A DNA stretch of 64,000 bases from Amorphochlora amoebiformis (GCA_054601695.1 BAAHQB010000009.1:434001-498000); one strand, 5' to 3'. Positions 1 through 54,473 are shown, counted from the first letter of the stretch. Numbers and translations: made by a program. The notes: generated from the sequence alone by a model not told the origin.

Positions 1-22
1 TATGTACATACATACATACATA

Positions 23-73
<51 letters not shown>

Positions 74-74
74 T

Positions 75-154
<80 letters not shown>

Positions 155-341
155 GAATATACGTATGCGTAATGCAAAATTTATACTGTATGCAATTGTA
201 CCTACACATTTATGTATGAACAATGTATACAATTGTAAATAGGTATATATATATATACATGTATCTTATACATATGAATTATTCATATATATATATTCAT
301 ATATATTACAGTCTACTCATATATATATATATATATATATT

Positions 342-391
<50 letters not shown>

Positions 392-468
392 TAATACATG
401 CATATAATATGTATATATATATATATATGATATGCGTACATATTTACATACATATACAGACATACAAT

Positions 469-516
<48 letters not shown>

Positions 517-534
517 GTACATATACATATATGT

Positions 535-586
<52 letters not shown>

Positions 587-613
587 TACGTGTGTATATG
601 TCTATATATACAT

Positions 614-669
<56 letters not shown>

Positions 670-771
670 ATATATGTGTGTGTATATATATACACATATG
701 CATCCATATATATATATACACATACATATATATATTTATATATATGTCAAAAATTAGATTTCTAATAGTAC
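1..771. repeat. (TA)n and CA/TA microsatellite
   Basis: Near-continuous (TA)n with short CA and CATA interruptions. No exon-like sequence is visible. It probably belongs to the intron following the last visible PGS1 exon. Confidence 0.9.
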
Positions 772-9320
<8,549 letters not shown>

Positions 9321-10628
9321 CTGTATGGAGGAGAAGAGCCAGCCCAGACGCGCGGGAAGAAGCGCTTGACCACCATCCGGGTATCTCTGGGGAATCTCCG
9401 GGAATTTGTCGGAAGAGATGTGACCAAGATGGTCTAATTATTTTCTGAAAATCGGATACCCCTTACCGTAGTTAGGATAGGTAATCGGAAATCAAAAATT
9501 TAGGCAGAAAAATGTAAAAAAAGAAGGGGAAAAAGAGGGAAAAATGCCCAAAAATAATGGGCAAATTCGTCGGAATCCAAGATAGTATCATGCGTGACAC
9601 ATATCGGTGACATATGCGTGATATGACACCATATCACGCCGCATGAATGACAGCTCCTGGGCCACAGCTTCTTTCATGTCATTCCTCTACACTCTTTACT
9701 GCGAAGTGTGAACACCTCTGACTTCGTCTATATTTCCAGCACTCCTATTTACTATGATCCATAATGTTTTAGGGCGCCGGTAGGTGCTTACATCACTATA
9801 CTCGATGTTTTTAAGCGTTCCCCCCTTTACGTACCAGTGGTCATAGGGAGACACTATGATTTGTGTGGGAATTTGAGCTACTGAAATATGCTTTTTAGGC
9901 TAATTAAAATAGATATCACTTTTCAGGTTTTAAATTTGTTCGGAAACGAGGAGGCTAGAGGACTGACAGCCTTATCCTGTCAGACAATATACGTGGGCTA
10001 CAGCGATGGCGAAAGCAATGTAGGTTGATTGTAGACATCTACTAGAGGCCACAAATCATACCAACAATTAAAATAGCGTTAGATGCAAAATAGAGTGAAA
10101 TATATAGCAGACGTTAATTGTGGTGAATTTGGATATTTTCAACCACGAATGACGGTTATATGACCATTCTGTATGACTTACAGGGTCGGATACTGTCTGT
10201 CACATACCTGAATGACATATAATACTGTCTAGACTGTATAATAGTTGACACTAGTAGTTGTAAAATCATCACAAACTCACAAAAGGTGTAACTAGCATAA
10301 TAATAATCATATAGTATATCCGACATCACCGGTATAAGCATATACTAGCTAGCTAACAAATGCTTCCTGGATAGATGTATTTTATATAACCCTCCATACC
10401 ATCGTACTGATGTAAACTAGATCATGATCGAGCAAGTTTTCCTCGTAAACCGTAGTCACTAAATCTAGTAATAGTAAATGTTAAATTTCACTCATTCAGA
10501 TCATTCAGAACATTACTTGAAAAGTCTTATGAGTCGATAGGATGAGCTATAGTAGCCTTATCAGTATAGATATAATATACTGATCAATTGTGATCATAGC
10601 GTATAAACTAGATAAAATCCACAGATCA
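9321..10628. other. Unique-sequence interval, no confident gene
   Basis: The longest non-repetitive stretch of the window. A minus-strand frame at 9197-9427 is open for 76 codons and overlaps the PGS1 candidate exon 9276-9320, so it may be the PGS1 5' end. 9595-9650 holds imperfect inverted repeats around ATATCACGCCGCATG. It probably contains the 3' flank of the protease gene and the PGS1 promoter. Confidence 0.5.
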
Positions 10629-12996
<2,368 letters not shown>

Positions 12997-13455
12997 CGGT
13001 ACGGTTGTGTTTTCAGTTTTGAAGGCTATGCGGATGGCTCTTCCCCGATACCCCGCCGCGGGAAATTCGGTCTAATGAATTCTGGGTTCCGGGTGACAGA
13101 GGGGCGAGTCACACTAGGACTGACAGGTGACTGACAATCCTAACCATGAATCGGTCTGCCATGAATAGCGCTTGGTTCGGGAGAATTCGAATTTCATATG
13201 AGGTCGGGCTCGATGGTTCCATGGCAGGTATCTCACTACTGTAACAGTATATGTCTCTCCCAAGCCCCGAATAAACAGAAATTGTTAGGAGATAATGCAG
13301 TTTTAATGAATAAAATCATTGGACCTGTCCCCCCCCCCCCCCCCCTCTTTTCTCCCCTGAAATTTCAAGGCACTCTATCACCGAGAGCTTTCATACATGT
13401 TCTAGAGAGGGGATACGGGAGATATTGGAGAGAGAGAGAGAGAGAGAGAAGAAGA

Positions 13456-13510
<55 letters not shown>

Positions 13511-13559
13511 TATATACAGCGTATATCATACATATTCATGTATAAAAAATACTTTTCAA

Positions 13560-13560
<1 letters not shown>
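12997..13560. other. 5' flank of protease gene with poly-C and (GA)n tracts
   Basis: Unique sequence 12997-13325, a C run at about 13330-13346 followed by CTCTTTTCTCCCCTG, unique sequence, then (GA)n at 13428-13510. This probably includes the protease promoter. No TATA-like element can be singled out in such AT-rich DNA. Confidence 0.5.
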
Positions 13561-13597
<37 letters not shown>

Positions 13598-13641
13598 TAA
13601 ATGCATAAATAATGTGTAGAATATATATAATATATATTATA

Positions 13642-13685
<44 letters not shown>

Positions 13686-13912
13686 TATATATTTCTATAT
13701 ATATTATAATATTATATATAATATTATTCAATTTTTTCACACACATATATGTACATAAATTATATATGACCTATCTCGAACTGTAGGTCTAGCGCTAACG
13801 GTTCTTTATGCGATTATTTCTATCGCTATATATATAATATATAATACCTTTCATTGTATTACATATACATATATATATATATATATATATTTTTATATAT
13901 ATATATATATAT

Positions 13913-13964
<52 letters not shown>

Positions 13965-14028
13965 TAGATATAGAGGGGGATGGTTCTTTATGCAATTATA
14001 TCTATCGCTATACTCTTTCAATGTCCAG
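13561..14028. repeat. (TA)n with diverged copies of a splice module
   Basis: (TA)n blocks. 13799-13830 (GGTTCTTTATGCGATTATTTCTATCGCTATA) resembles 13983-14012, which leads into the first micro-exon copy at 14029. It therefore looks like a truncated third copy of that module. Confidence 0.7.
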
Positions 14029-28296
<14,268 letters not shown>

Positions 28297-28334
28297 GGAG
28301 GAGAAAGAGGAGGACACCACTACTGAGGAAGAAC
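28297..28334 (+). CDS. Isolated candidate exon, Glu-rich
   Basis: ACCTAG|GGAGGAGAAAGAGGAGGACA...GAAGAAC|GTATAA. In phase 2 it reads [11 protein letters not shown]; in phase 1 it is also open ([12 protein letters not shown]). It lies between the end of the 14-27.7 kb gene and the terminal exon at 29386, and may share a transcript with the latter. Confidence 0.35.
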
Positions 28335-28354
28335 GTATAATATATATATGTATG

Positions 28355-28449
<95 letters not shown>

Positions 28450-28450
28450 T

Positions 28451-28509
<59 letters not shown>

Positions 28510-28518
28510 TTATATATA

Positions 28519-28606
<88 letters not shown>

Positions 28607-28623
28607 AATATATATATATATAG

Positions 28624-28669
<46 letters not shown>

Positions 28670-28723
28670 TATATACATATATACAAATACATGTATTATA
28701 TTTTGTAATATGTATGTAAATAC

Positions 28724-28780
<57 letters not shown>

Positions 28781-28854
28781 TATATTTGAATATGAGTATG
28801 ACATATCCAATGGTACATATCAGTATAAGTTATGTATGTAAATATATGTCGTAC

Positions 28855-28899
28855 CAGACGAGTCAACCAAGCAACAACCATACGTTTACTTAGAAGAGT
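28855..28899 (-). CDS. Isolated candidate exon [15 protein letters not shown]
   Basis: The acceptor GTTTTCATTGCAG is strong, the 45-nt exon is open in phase 0 and the donor is GTACGA. No neighbouring minus exon could be linked. 29020-29075 on the same strand holds a 22-23-nt imperfect duplication (GACAATAAAGACGACGT, GACAGTCAAGACGACGT). Confidence 0.4.
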
Positions 28900-28913
28900 C
28901 TGCAATGAAAACA

Positions 28914-28949
<36 letters not shown>

Positions 28950-28954
28950 ACATA

Positions 28955-29027
<73 letters not shown>

Positions 29028-29118
29028 CGTCGTCTTGACTGTCAATACACCCCACGTCGTCTTTATTGTCAAGATATATATATATTATATATGTATCATA
29101 TTTGTAATATGTACGTAA

Positions 29119-29183
<65 letters not shown>

Positions 29184-29319
29184 GAGAGTTAGAGAGACAG
29201 AGAGAGAGAGGAGAGGGATTATGTAGCAAGAGGTATTTATATAAGACATATATATATATACATACATACATACATATGTGTATATGCACGAAGAGAGAGG
29301 AGAGAGATTATGTGACAAG

Positions 29320-29355
<36 letters not shown>

Positions 29356-29385
29356 ATATATATATCTGTGTGTGTATATACTCAG

Positions 29386-29445
29386 ATGTTAACCGCTATG
29401 GAAACCCGTGGCGCTGGAAGAGAAGCTACTACTGCTGAACAGTAA
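29386..29445 (+). CDS. Candidate terminal exon of an unknown plus-strand gene
   Basis: TATACTCAG|ATGTTAACCGCTATGG... ends in CAGTAA. In phase 0 it reads MLTAMETRGAGREATTAEQ then stop. In phase 1 it also stays open to a TGA just before the end. A CCCTAA array begins immediately after the stop. Confidence 0.45.
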   Translation: MLTAMETRGAGREATTAEQ

Positions 29446-29880
29446 CTCTAACCCTAACCCTAACCCTAACCCTAACCCTAACCCTAATCCTAACTTACCG
29501 GCCCGATCTCTAACCCTAACACTAACCCTAACCCTAACCCTAACGCTAACTCTAATTTATCGACCCTAACCCTAACCCTACCGTATCGAACCCTAACCCT
29601 AACCCTAACCCTAACCCTAATCCTAATCCTAACTTATCGACCCTGACTTTAACCCTAACCCTAACCCTAACGTATCGACGCTTACCCTAGTGCTAATCCT
29701 AATTCTAACCTAAGCTAACCTAAGCCTATCCCTACGTGAATCCTTAGGCCACACCTAACCCTAACCCTAACTCTAACCCTAACCCTAACCCTAACCCTAA
29801 CCCTAACCCGTACCCTGACCTTAACCCTGACTGTAACCACTAATAAACCCTAACATTAACCCTAACCCTACCTGTAACCT
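29446..29880 (-). repeat. CCCTAA array with ACTTATCGACCCTAA variants
   Basis: Degenerate CCCTAA repeats punctuated by TTATCGACCCT / GTATCGA units at irregular spacing, directly after the stop of the 29386 exon. Confidence 0.92.
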
Positions 29881-29919
29881 TTAATTTATTAAAGTTACTA
29901 AGCAAAACCGTAATGTAAT

Positions 29920-32200
<2,281 letters not shown>

Positions 32201-32230
32201 ATTAATTAACATACACATAAAAAGACTGAT

Positions 32231-32400
32231 TGGTTTCGCCCTTATTCCGGGTGATGGTGTCCTCGAAAAGCAAGAAAATTCGAAGAAATCTCCTAAAAAA
32301 CGCCACTCGAAAAAGCGAAACCGTCGAAACGCTATTCTCGCTCCACGTAACCCTAAACCCTGACCCTAACCCTAACCCTAACCTAACCCTAAACCGGCTC
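32231..32400 (+). pseudogene. Open basic segment resembling the first exon at 33162
   Basis: AAAG|ACTGATTGGTTTCGCCC is similar to TAAG|AATGATTGGTTTATTAG at 33161. Here the frame stays open for about 40 codons (LIGFALIPGDGVLEKQ... rich in Lys/Arg) and runs into CCCTAA repeats that supply a TGA. It may be a diverged duplicate of the exon or an unrelated first exon with donor GTAACC. Confidence 0.4.
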
Positions 32401-32453
32401 TTTAAATGTTTGTAATGTATATATGTATATGTATATATAAATATATATATATA

Positions 32454-32517
<64 letters not shown>

Positions 32518-32626
32518 AATGCATTACATGAAAAAATATTGTTTGTAGTGTCTCTACTGAATATATATACAAAGGTTTATATATTTCTATATATATATCT
32601 ATATATATATATATATATATGTATAG

Positions 32627-32728
<102 letters not shown>

Positions 32729-32936
32729 ATATAATATATATATAATATATATATATACCATATATATAATATATATTCTAAACGTTACCCAAACCCTCTA
32801 ATCTTAGTGCTAACCTTAGGCCCGAATATTTCCGTACAAACGAATAATGGTAACGGATATGTAACCCTAGCGCTAACCTTAGATAGCCCTAAGGCTCATA
32901 ACCTCAACATGTATATGCTTGCATTTATATTATATT

Positions 32937-33046
<110 letters not shown>

Positions 33047-33080
33047 GATAAAATAATGATGTTTCCATTTAACACACACA

Positions 33081-33129
<49 letters not shown>

Positions 33130-33161
33130 TATGTATTTATATGTATATATTGTCCGTAAGA

Positions 33162-33248
33162 ATGATTGGTTTATTAGTGAGGGAAGAGGACAGCCCCGGG
33201 ACAGCGACTCAAGCAGAAGTATGTATATACATATACACATATGTATAC

Positions 33249-33341
<93 letters not shown>

Positions 33342-33481
33342 GATAATATGATATAATATAACATGTATATCTGTATCCATATAATATATATATATTTATA
33401 TATATATATATGTAAGACTAAATATATTATAAATACATCGAGAAGGTATAAATGTACAAAAGGGATGATGTGTTTGTATAA

Positions 33482-33513
<32 letters not shown>

Positions 33514-33556
33514 GTATATATATATATATATGTATATATGTACACACACATATATT

Positions 33557-33592
<36 letters not shown>

Positions 33593-34199
33593 TATATATA
33601 CACATAGGCAAAGGTCCCTTGGAGATATGAAAATCGACCAGCAATGCCTTTTCCCTCACTTGGTAACCCTAACCCTAACCCTAACCCTAACCCTAACCCT
33701 AACCCTAACCTTAAGTCTAACCTAAACTAACCTGACTCTAACCATAGTCTAATCCTAACCCTCACCCTAACCCTAGACCCTAACCCTAACCCTAACTCTA
33801 ACCCTAACCAAAACTCTAACCCTAACCCTAATCATCCAAGCCCTAACCCTAGCCCTAGCTACCATAACTCTAGCCCTAACAGCCCCCATTCGACCCTAAG
33901 CACCTTAACATGAACGCTATCATAGTCACCCTAACCCTAACTCTATCTCTGACTCTAAAACTAACTCTAACCCTCTAACCCTAACCCTAAATCTAGCTCT
34001 AGCCCTAATCCTAACCCTAACCCCAACCACCTAACCCTAACCGTCACCCTAACACTTACGCTAACTGTAGCTACGACCTAACCCTAACCCTAACCCTAAC
34101 CCTAACCCTAACCCTAACCCTAAGGTACTTAAGTGAATTTCGATTTTTAGCCGTAATCCTAAGATTAACCCTGGCCTTTCTGCGTATATATATATATAT

Positions 34200-34231
<32 letters not shown>

Positions 34232-34319
34232 TATCATATATTATATATTCATATATATATCTATATATATATATATATATGTATATATATTATATATTAT
34301 ACATAAAAATGTACGCATT

Positions 34320-34361
<42 letters not shown>

Positions 34362-34666
34362 CATATGCAGAGAGTGAGAAGAGGGAAGTTAAAGTTTGTC
34401 ACTCTATTCTCATATATATATATATATATATATAAATATATATATATTTATATATAGATATATATACATAAATAATATGTATATATGTGTGTGTGTGTTG
34501 TATATGTGGAGAGAGAGAGAGAGAGAGTGAGAGAGAGAGATTTTATAATATACATATGTATATAGAGAGAGAGAGAGATTTTATAATATACATATGTATA
34601 TATAGAGAGAGAGAGAGTGAGAAGAGGGAATTTAAAGTCTGTGAATCATTTCTCATATATATATAT

Positions 34667-34698
<32 letters not shown>

Positions 34699-34854
34699 TT
34701 TTATACCATGTGTGTATGTATATGTATGTGTATGTATATGTATGTATGTATATATATATACAGAGAGTGAGAAGAGGGAAGTTAAAGTCTGTGAATCATT
34801 TCTCGCCCTCAGAGGATGCCACGATGCACAGTATTGGCATATTATATATATATG

Positions 34855-34887
<33 letters not shown>

Positions 34888-35066
34888 GTAGATATAGATA
34901 TGAATGTATATATATGTATATATATGTGTATGTGTGTATGTATACGAATATTGATATTATGTATATGTATATATATATACATATATAGATATATTTACAT
35001 ATATGTGTATGTATATATTATTATTATTAATGATACTATTGTATTCAGCTTGAAGAGCGACATATG

Positions 35067-35141
<75 letters not shown>

Positions 35142-35165
35142 ATTCTTATTGAAAAGTGACTACCA

Positions 35166-35215
<50 letters not shown>

Positions 35216-35331
35216 TTATGTATATATATCTATATAAATATATATATAGATATATATATTCAGTTTGGAAAGTGGGTACTATAACACGCATATCTATCGA
35301 CCCAAATACGTCCAATCTCTATCCATTCCGG

Positions 35332-35393
<62 letters not shown>

Positions 35394-35618
35394 TATATAT
35401 ATATATATATATATATTCTCTCTTTCTCCCTCTTAACCTCTTTCCTTCTCTATGTATGTCTCTTGCTATATGTATGCAGGAGTATTATTTATAGTATATC
35501 CTGATATCATATATAGATATATAGATATGTTTATTAGATCGGCAAACCAGCGATTTGTTCGGGTAGTAAGTGTAACGTCACGAAAGCCGCAAATACACGA
35601 CAATTAATCGAAAAGAAG

Positions 35619-35681
<63 letters not shown>

Positions 35682-35721
35682 GTGTGTATATATATGTATA
35701 TATATATATTATATGTATATA

Positions 35722-35784
<63 letters not shown>

Positions 35785-35879
35785 ATATATTTATATATAT
35801 ATATTATTTTAATATATATATATATATATATATACATACATATACATATGTGCATATAAATATTATATATATATGTGTG

Positions 35880-35913
<34 letters not shown>

Positions 35914-35987
35914 CATATTGGCTGTAAAAAGACTCTCGGTCCTTAAATGCAGAGAAGCCATACATAATATCGTATAATATTATATAT

Positions 35988-36065
<78 letters not shown>

Positions 36066-36128
36066 TACATATATATACATATATGTACAACTTATAGTAT
36101 ATATAATATATAATAATTATAGATATAT

Positions 36129-36188
<60 letters not shown>

Positions 36189-36251
36189 CACAATGCACAA
36201 CTCATAATAAAAAAGTTTTGAAGAAGAATGCAGAAAAATTATACATAATGC

Positions 36252-36342
<91 letters not shown>

Positions 36343-36457
36343 TTATATATATATATATATATATATATATAAGTATATATATATAAGTAGCTTTCAAAAG
36401 ACAGTCGATCCCTGGATGAAGAGACGTGTTGTGGGCGATATGGAGACTACGCAGAAT

Positions 36458-36505
<48 letters not shown>

Positions 36506-36539
36506 GTATATGTGCGTGTGAGTATAGATTATATAGATA

Positions 36540-36576
<37 letters not shown>

Positions 36577-36690
36577 TAATATATATAGTTGTCAAAAGAC
36601 GCTCGATCCTTGGATGAAGAGAAGCGTGTTGTGGGCGAGATGGAGGCTATGCTTAGAATATACAAGTCAAAGTTACGTAAGGTCAACTAG
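33162..36690 (+). CDS. Six-exon gene, charged protein of 142 aa, function unknown
   Basis: Exons: 33162-33218 (ATG start), 33608-33662, 34764-34830, 35264-35330, 35538-35618, 36589-36690 (TAG). All phases agree and the total is 143 codons. Segments: [95 protein letters not shown], then [20 protein letters not shown] and [13 protein letters not shown], which looks like a C-terminal amphipathic helix. It has several cysteines but no zinc motif I can name. Four of the six exons have one or more decayed duplicates upstream, and in two ladders the copies support this frame. I do not recognise the family. Confidence 0.6.
33663..34135 (-). repeat. CCCTAA array in an intron
   Basis: Begins with the donor GTAACC of exon 33608-33662 and continues as perfect, then degenerate CCCTAA repeats. 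The 5' splice site is itself part of the repeat boundary. Confidence 0.92.
34371..34763 (+). pseudogene. Two partial copies of the exon at 34764
   Basis: AG|AGAGTGAGAAGAGGGAAGTT... begins at 34371 and AG|AGAGTGAGAAGAGGGAATTT... at 34613. Both lose similarity at TTCTC and merge into (TA)n, without the CGCCCTCAGAGG half or a donor. (GA)n tracts lie just upstream of the later copies. Confidence 0.82.
35049..35175 (+). pseudogene. Two partial copies of the exon start at 35264
   Basis: CAG|CTTGAAGAGCGACATAT at 35049 and ATTGAAAAGTGACTACCAG at about 35149 match CAG|TTTGGAAAGTGGGTACTAT. Read in the same phase they give LKSDI, LKSDYQ and LESGYY, which supports the frame chosen for the functional exon. 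Confidence 0.7.
35922..36460 (+). pseudogene. Three decayed copies of the last exon of the 33-37 kb gene
   Basis: Copies begin near 35922 (CTGTAAAAAGACTCTCGGTC, in-frame TAA), 36212 (AAAGTTTTGAAGAAGAATGC) and 36391 (CTTTCAAAAGACAGTCGATC, reading [11 protein letters not shown] before a 1-nt deletion). The functional copy starts at 36589 and reads [20 protein letters not shown]. Spacing is roughly 180-290 bp. Confidence 0.82.
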
Positions 36691-36733
36691 TTATATATAT
36701 ATATACATATATTATATAAAATATATTATATAT

Positions 36734-36779
<46 letters not shown>

Positions 36780-36789
36780 ATATATTTAT

Positions 36790-36842
<53 letters not shown>

Positions 36843-37574
36843 GACATACATACATATACACCGTATATATATATTCCAGCTACTATGATTACATTACTAA
36901 TTTTATTATTTTCAATACTACATACACGTACACACACACATATATATATATATACATATATAATATATATATATATATAATATATTACCAGCTACTATGA
37001 TTACATTATACTAATTTTATTATTTTCAATACTACATTTCAAACAATCTGAGCAATGAAACACCCCTGATGTTATAATACAATTTCATATATGCAGAAAA
37101 CAATATGCAAATAAACAGGCCAAAGATATGGTAAGGAGTCATGAAATTCGTTTCAGATCGAAAACAGAGCAATCGCTTCGCGCCTTCGGGTAGATATCTA
37201 TAGCTTTTGCCATACATACTCTAGATACTAGCATAGCATATATGTATCAACCTCAATTATTACTAGTATTACCTCACCTCTAAACCTGTATAAAATATTT
37301 GTTGGTATCCAGCGTATATCTGTATACGATGTAGTTTATATCTAAAAGAGTACATGTGTCTAGAGTTACTAGGAGAGTCTAGAGAGTATGCCCGGGGATA
37401 ACTAGGGACTGGAGGGAGTTGGGGTAGTTATATGTATACGTTGTACGTCAAGCTAGTTTCCAAAATAACATTGTTGAATTAACGTTAACAAATCTAGACA
37501 AATCTAACTTGTGACGATGATTAATATTGAACAACCAAGCCATGATCTCATGTGATCGCTGCTTTCGATTGAAC
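36691..37574. other. 3' flank with a duplicated segment, then unique sequence
   Basis: CCAGCTACTATGATTACATT..ACTAATTTTATTATTTTCAATACTACAT occurs at about 36877-36925 and 36988-37036, separated by TA/CA repeat. 37040-37574 is unique with no convincing frame. Confidence 0.75.
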
Positions 37575-38040
<466 letters not shown>

Positions 38041-38229
38041 CTGAGAATACTCATCATCATACTGGTAAATCAAAGGAAAATGGAAAAATACAGGGAAAGA
38101 CGGAGGTCGGGAGTCCTGTGACATCATGGAATGTTATATTTGTGAAGGTAACATATATCTCACATATGTGAACATAACATACATGTAGAGAAAGATAGAG
38201 ACGGGTAACACAGTTTCTAAGAGCGAATG

Positions 38230-38242
38230 GTATGTGCATACA

Positions 38243-38291
<49 letters not shown>

Positions 38292-38358
38292 TGTGTGTGT
38301 GTGTATGTGTATATATATATTTACATATTTATTACATATATATACATATTATATATAG

Positions 38359-38397
<39 letters not shown>

Positions 38398-38418
38398 ATA
38401 TATAATATATATAATATA

Positions 38419-38462
<44 letters not shown>

Positions 38463-38523
38463 TCTTTAGAAGAGAGTAATGCAACACCGCTTTCAAGACT
38501 TCAATATGTACATAATTCTCGTA

Positions 38524-38554
<31 letters not shown>

Positions 38555-38597
38555 GAGTGTGTGTGTATACATATACACATTATACATATACATATAC

Positions 38598-38639
<42 letters not shown>

Positions 38640-38700
38640 CACACATACACACATATTTTCATATGTATATGTATATGTATATATATATATTATTAGATAC
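38230..38700. repeat. Microsatellite with a 40-bp exon-like island
   Basis: (TA)n/(GT)n surrounds 38465-38510, where GTTCTTTAG|AAGAGAGTAATGCAACACCG ends near GTACAT. It is open in plus and minus frames, so I cannot assign it. Confidence 0.5.
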
Positions 38701-38704
38701 AGAG

Positions 38705-41560
<2,856 letters not shown>

Positions 41561-41720
41561 CCGACCGCTGCTCGAGCTACCAGGCTAGCTTTTGTGAAAA
41601 CGTAATAATTTTTCGGAAGATGAGTTCCTAATGGTGTCACGCTTGTCGGAAAATATGGGTATGTATCTCCCTAACTACTGAGAAAAACCCTATAATGAGG
41701 TTATTACCTCCTTAATAATG

Positions 41721-42064
41721 CTAATATAGACCTTTAATTATTCTGGGAACTATTAAAGGTTTTAATGAACTAGTACCCTCTTTTAGGAGTGGCTCCGACC
41801 GGTTCTGTGGCGTTGACGTCGCATGTGACGTAGCACGTCTCAACCCTATAGTACTTCTAACCATGGCCACGTAGGGTTCATGAGCCGCTGAGATCAGACG
41901 TGACCTCGACGTGAGAGATTTTGGTCCGTGAAAAAGATCAATATATACGGCGAATGATTTCAGAAGTGATGACAATTTGGTATGGATGCTCTCACCTGGT
42001 GGGTGCTTATTGACAGGTGAGACACCTTTGAAAGAGTGGGACACCGGTGAAACAGTGGTAACCA
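41721..42064 (-). CDS. Open minus-strand segment upstream of the hydrolase-like gene
   Basis: A frame of about 110 codons begins near MVTTVSPVSHSFKGVSPVNK and ends KPLIVPRIIKGLY. A good internal donor (CACCCACCAG|GTGAGA) and acceptor (CTGATCTCAG) lie in the same phase, so part of it may be an intron. It could be the 5' part of the hydrolase-like gene or a separate small gene. Confidence 0.4.
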
Positions 42065-42128
42065 TGTTACACAGGCGGTGATAACGTGCATATATGTTTA
42101 TATATATGTATATTTTCATACATATATA

Positions 42129-42167
<39 letters not shown>

Positions 42168-42170
42168 TTT

Positions 42171-42218
<48 letters not shown>

Positions 42219-42239
42219 AAATATATAAAATATTTATAA

Positions 42240-42283
<44 letters not shown>

Positions 42284-42291
42284 CTCTATAG

Positions 42292-42338
<47 letters not shown>

Positions 42339-42345
42339 TATATAC
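42065..42345. repeat. (TA)n block
   Basis: AT-rich repeat with A-runs. No coding signal. Confidence 0.88.
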
Positions 42346-42727
42346 ATTTAACATAATATATTTACGTAACATACTAGGTATCATGACATAATATAATACT
42401 CATCAAGGTGTCGCAGATCCAAGTATCTAGTCTAGTATATCTAGTATTTGCGGCGCACCACCAATGCTCAATCATTACATACTAAAGTTTTTATTATTTG
42501 CCGCGATGTTCTAGCCGCTAAGTAAAAATTTTAATAATTTTAGTTCGGTGTCTCTTATCGAGTTTAAATAAACCGTAGTATTTGGAGTATACCGTAGAGT
42601 ACTAGCAGTACTCTATTGACTCAGTCGGACGAGTACACATCTCCAGGTCATAATGATCGGATATATTCTAATGATCTAGTATGTATCATGATGATCTAGT
42701 GATACTATTTTGAAGTTCTAACTTACG
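42346..42727. other. Unique AT-rich intergenic sequence
   Basis: Contains CTAGT-rich short direct repeats (ATGATCTAGT at about 42673 and 42694). No open frame of note. Confidence 0.6.
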
Positions 42728-42835
42728 CTAATGCATGCGAAAATACAATCCAGCCCTAGCTTCTTGCTGATTCCTCTTCTCATCATACTCGAATTTGAAA
42801 CCACCGCTCAGCTTTGCTAACCTTTCAAATGACAT
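42728..42835 (-). CDS. Small open frame or first exon, 35 aa
   Basis: The ATG at 42835 reads MSFERLAKLSGGFKFEYDEK then RNQQEARAGLYFRMH and TAG. One base after the stop is a consensus donor, GTAAGT. An alternative frame across the same donor starts at an internal ATG and gives MMRRGISKKLGLDCIFACIS in phase 0. The composition of the first frame looks protein-like. It may be a uORF-bearing first exon of the minus-strand gene below it. Confidence 0.4.
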   Translation of the reverse strand: MSFERLAKLSGGFKFEYDEKRNQQEARAGLYFRMH

Positions 42836-43900
<1,065 letters not shown>

Positions 43901-43904
43901 TTAT

Positions 43905-53406
<9,502 letters not shown>

Positions 53407-54074
53407 AAACCCACCCTCCCCATGCCTCATTGCCGAAAAATAAAGCAAATTCCTCCTTTTAGAGATAAAGGAAAGGTCTTCCCACTTAAATAATCCCCTA
53501 TTCCCGCCGAAATATTGGTCAAAAGGTGGTGTGCAAACCCAGGTCTTCGTCCATCCGCTGCCGTGGAATCTCGGAACCCAATGGGATTTCGGAATCCAAT
53601 ATATCTTCCAGATAGATATGGACATATACTAAATTATTATATAATCCATCATACCGTGACGTCAGGTTGTATCACGCTGTGATGTAACAGGCAGTCACGC
53701 ATCTCACAGATCCTTCCCAGCATGGCCACCGAGTGAGGCTTTTATTCTTAATTTCCACCATTCTGACGGCAGGGAAAGGTGTAGGCGGAACTACAGCCTT
53801 GGGATTATACATATGAAAGCGCTTTACTCAAAAAATGCTGGTTTCACGTCGAAGAAGAATGGCCTGAGGATGAACCAAATCAGTCCCAATTGCGAAGCTT
53901 GTCTGCTCGGTGTTGAGAGATATTGAGATCCTATATCAACGGAATTATAACATTCCCCTCCGAATACATGTTTCCCGTTCTCTCCCTCTGTAAAATATTG
54001 AGAGTGCGTGAAAGTCGCTTGTATATGGCATCGAAGTATATCTCTCGAGTCTGAATGATTTCTGTTTGATGTAG
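53407..54074. promoter_or_regulatory. Probable divergent intergenic region
   Basis: Unique sequence between the candidate MAT1 start (minus) and the first plus-strand exon at 54075. Minus frames at 53329-53625 and 53824-54366 are open for 98 and 180 codons. The second overlaps well-supported plus-strand exons, so I treat it as incidental. No specific promoter element can be defended. Confidence 0.35.
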
Positions 54075-54406
54075 GATACCGCGCATCCAGCCATTGACAC
54101 AAGAGGAAGTGGAGAGCGTCGAGCGCATGCTTAAGAGTGCCAACGAGGTATAAACACCCTGCGAGTCGATTAAATTTCGCATTTTTCCACTCGATCCCAC
54201 ACCGGAGAGGAGGATGGGTCTGGGGTTTACAGGAGAGGGGAAGAGAAGGAGCGCGAGGAACATGCAGAGAAGGGATGTGTGTATAAACAACAAAAAAAAG
54301 GAGATGGAAGAGGAAGGGACGGAGGGAGAGAATTCCCAAAAGGATTTCGATATTACGATGAGACATTCACATGATTATGCATACAGACACATATTTACAA
54401 TATGTA

Positions 54407-54473
<67 letters not shown>

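Noticed and set aside
53824-54366. 180-codon minus-strand frame
   Set aside because: It overlaps plus-strand exons with matching phases and good splice sites, has no recognisable domain and no splice support.
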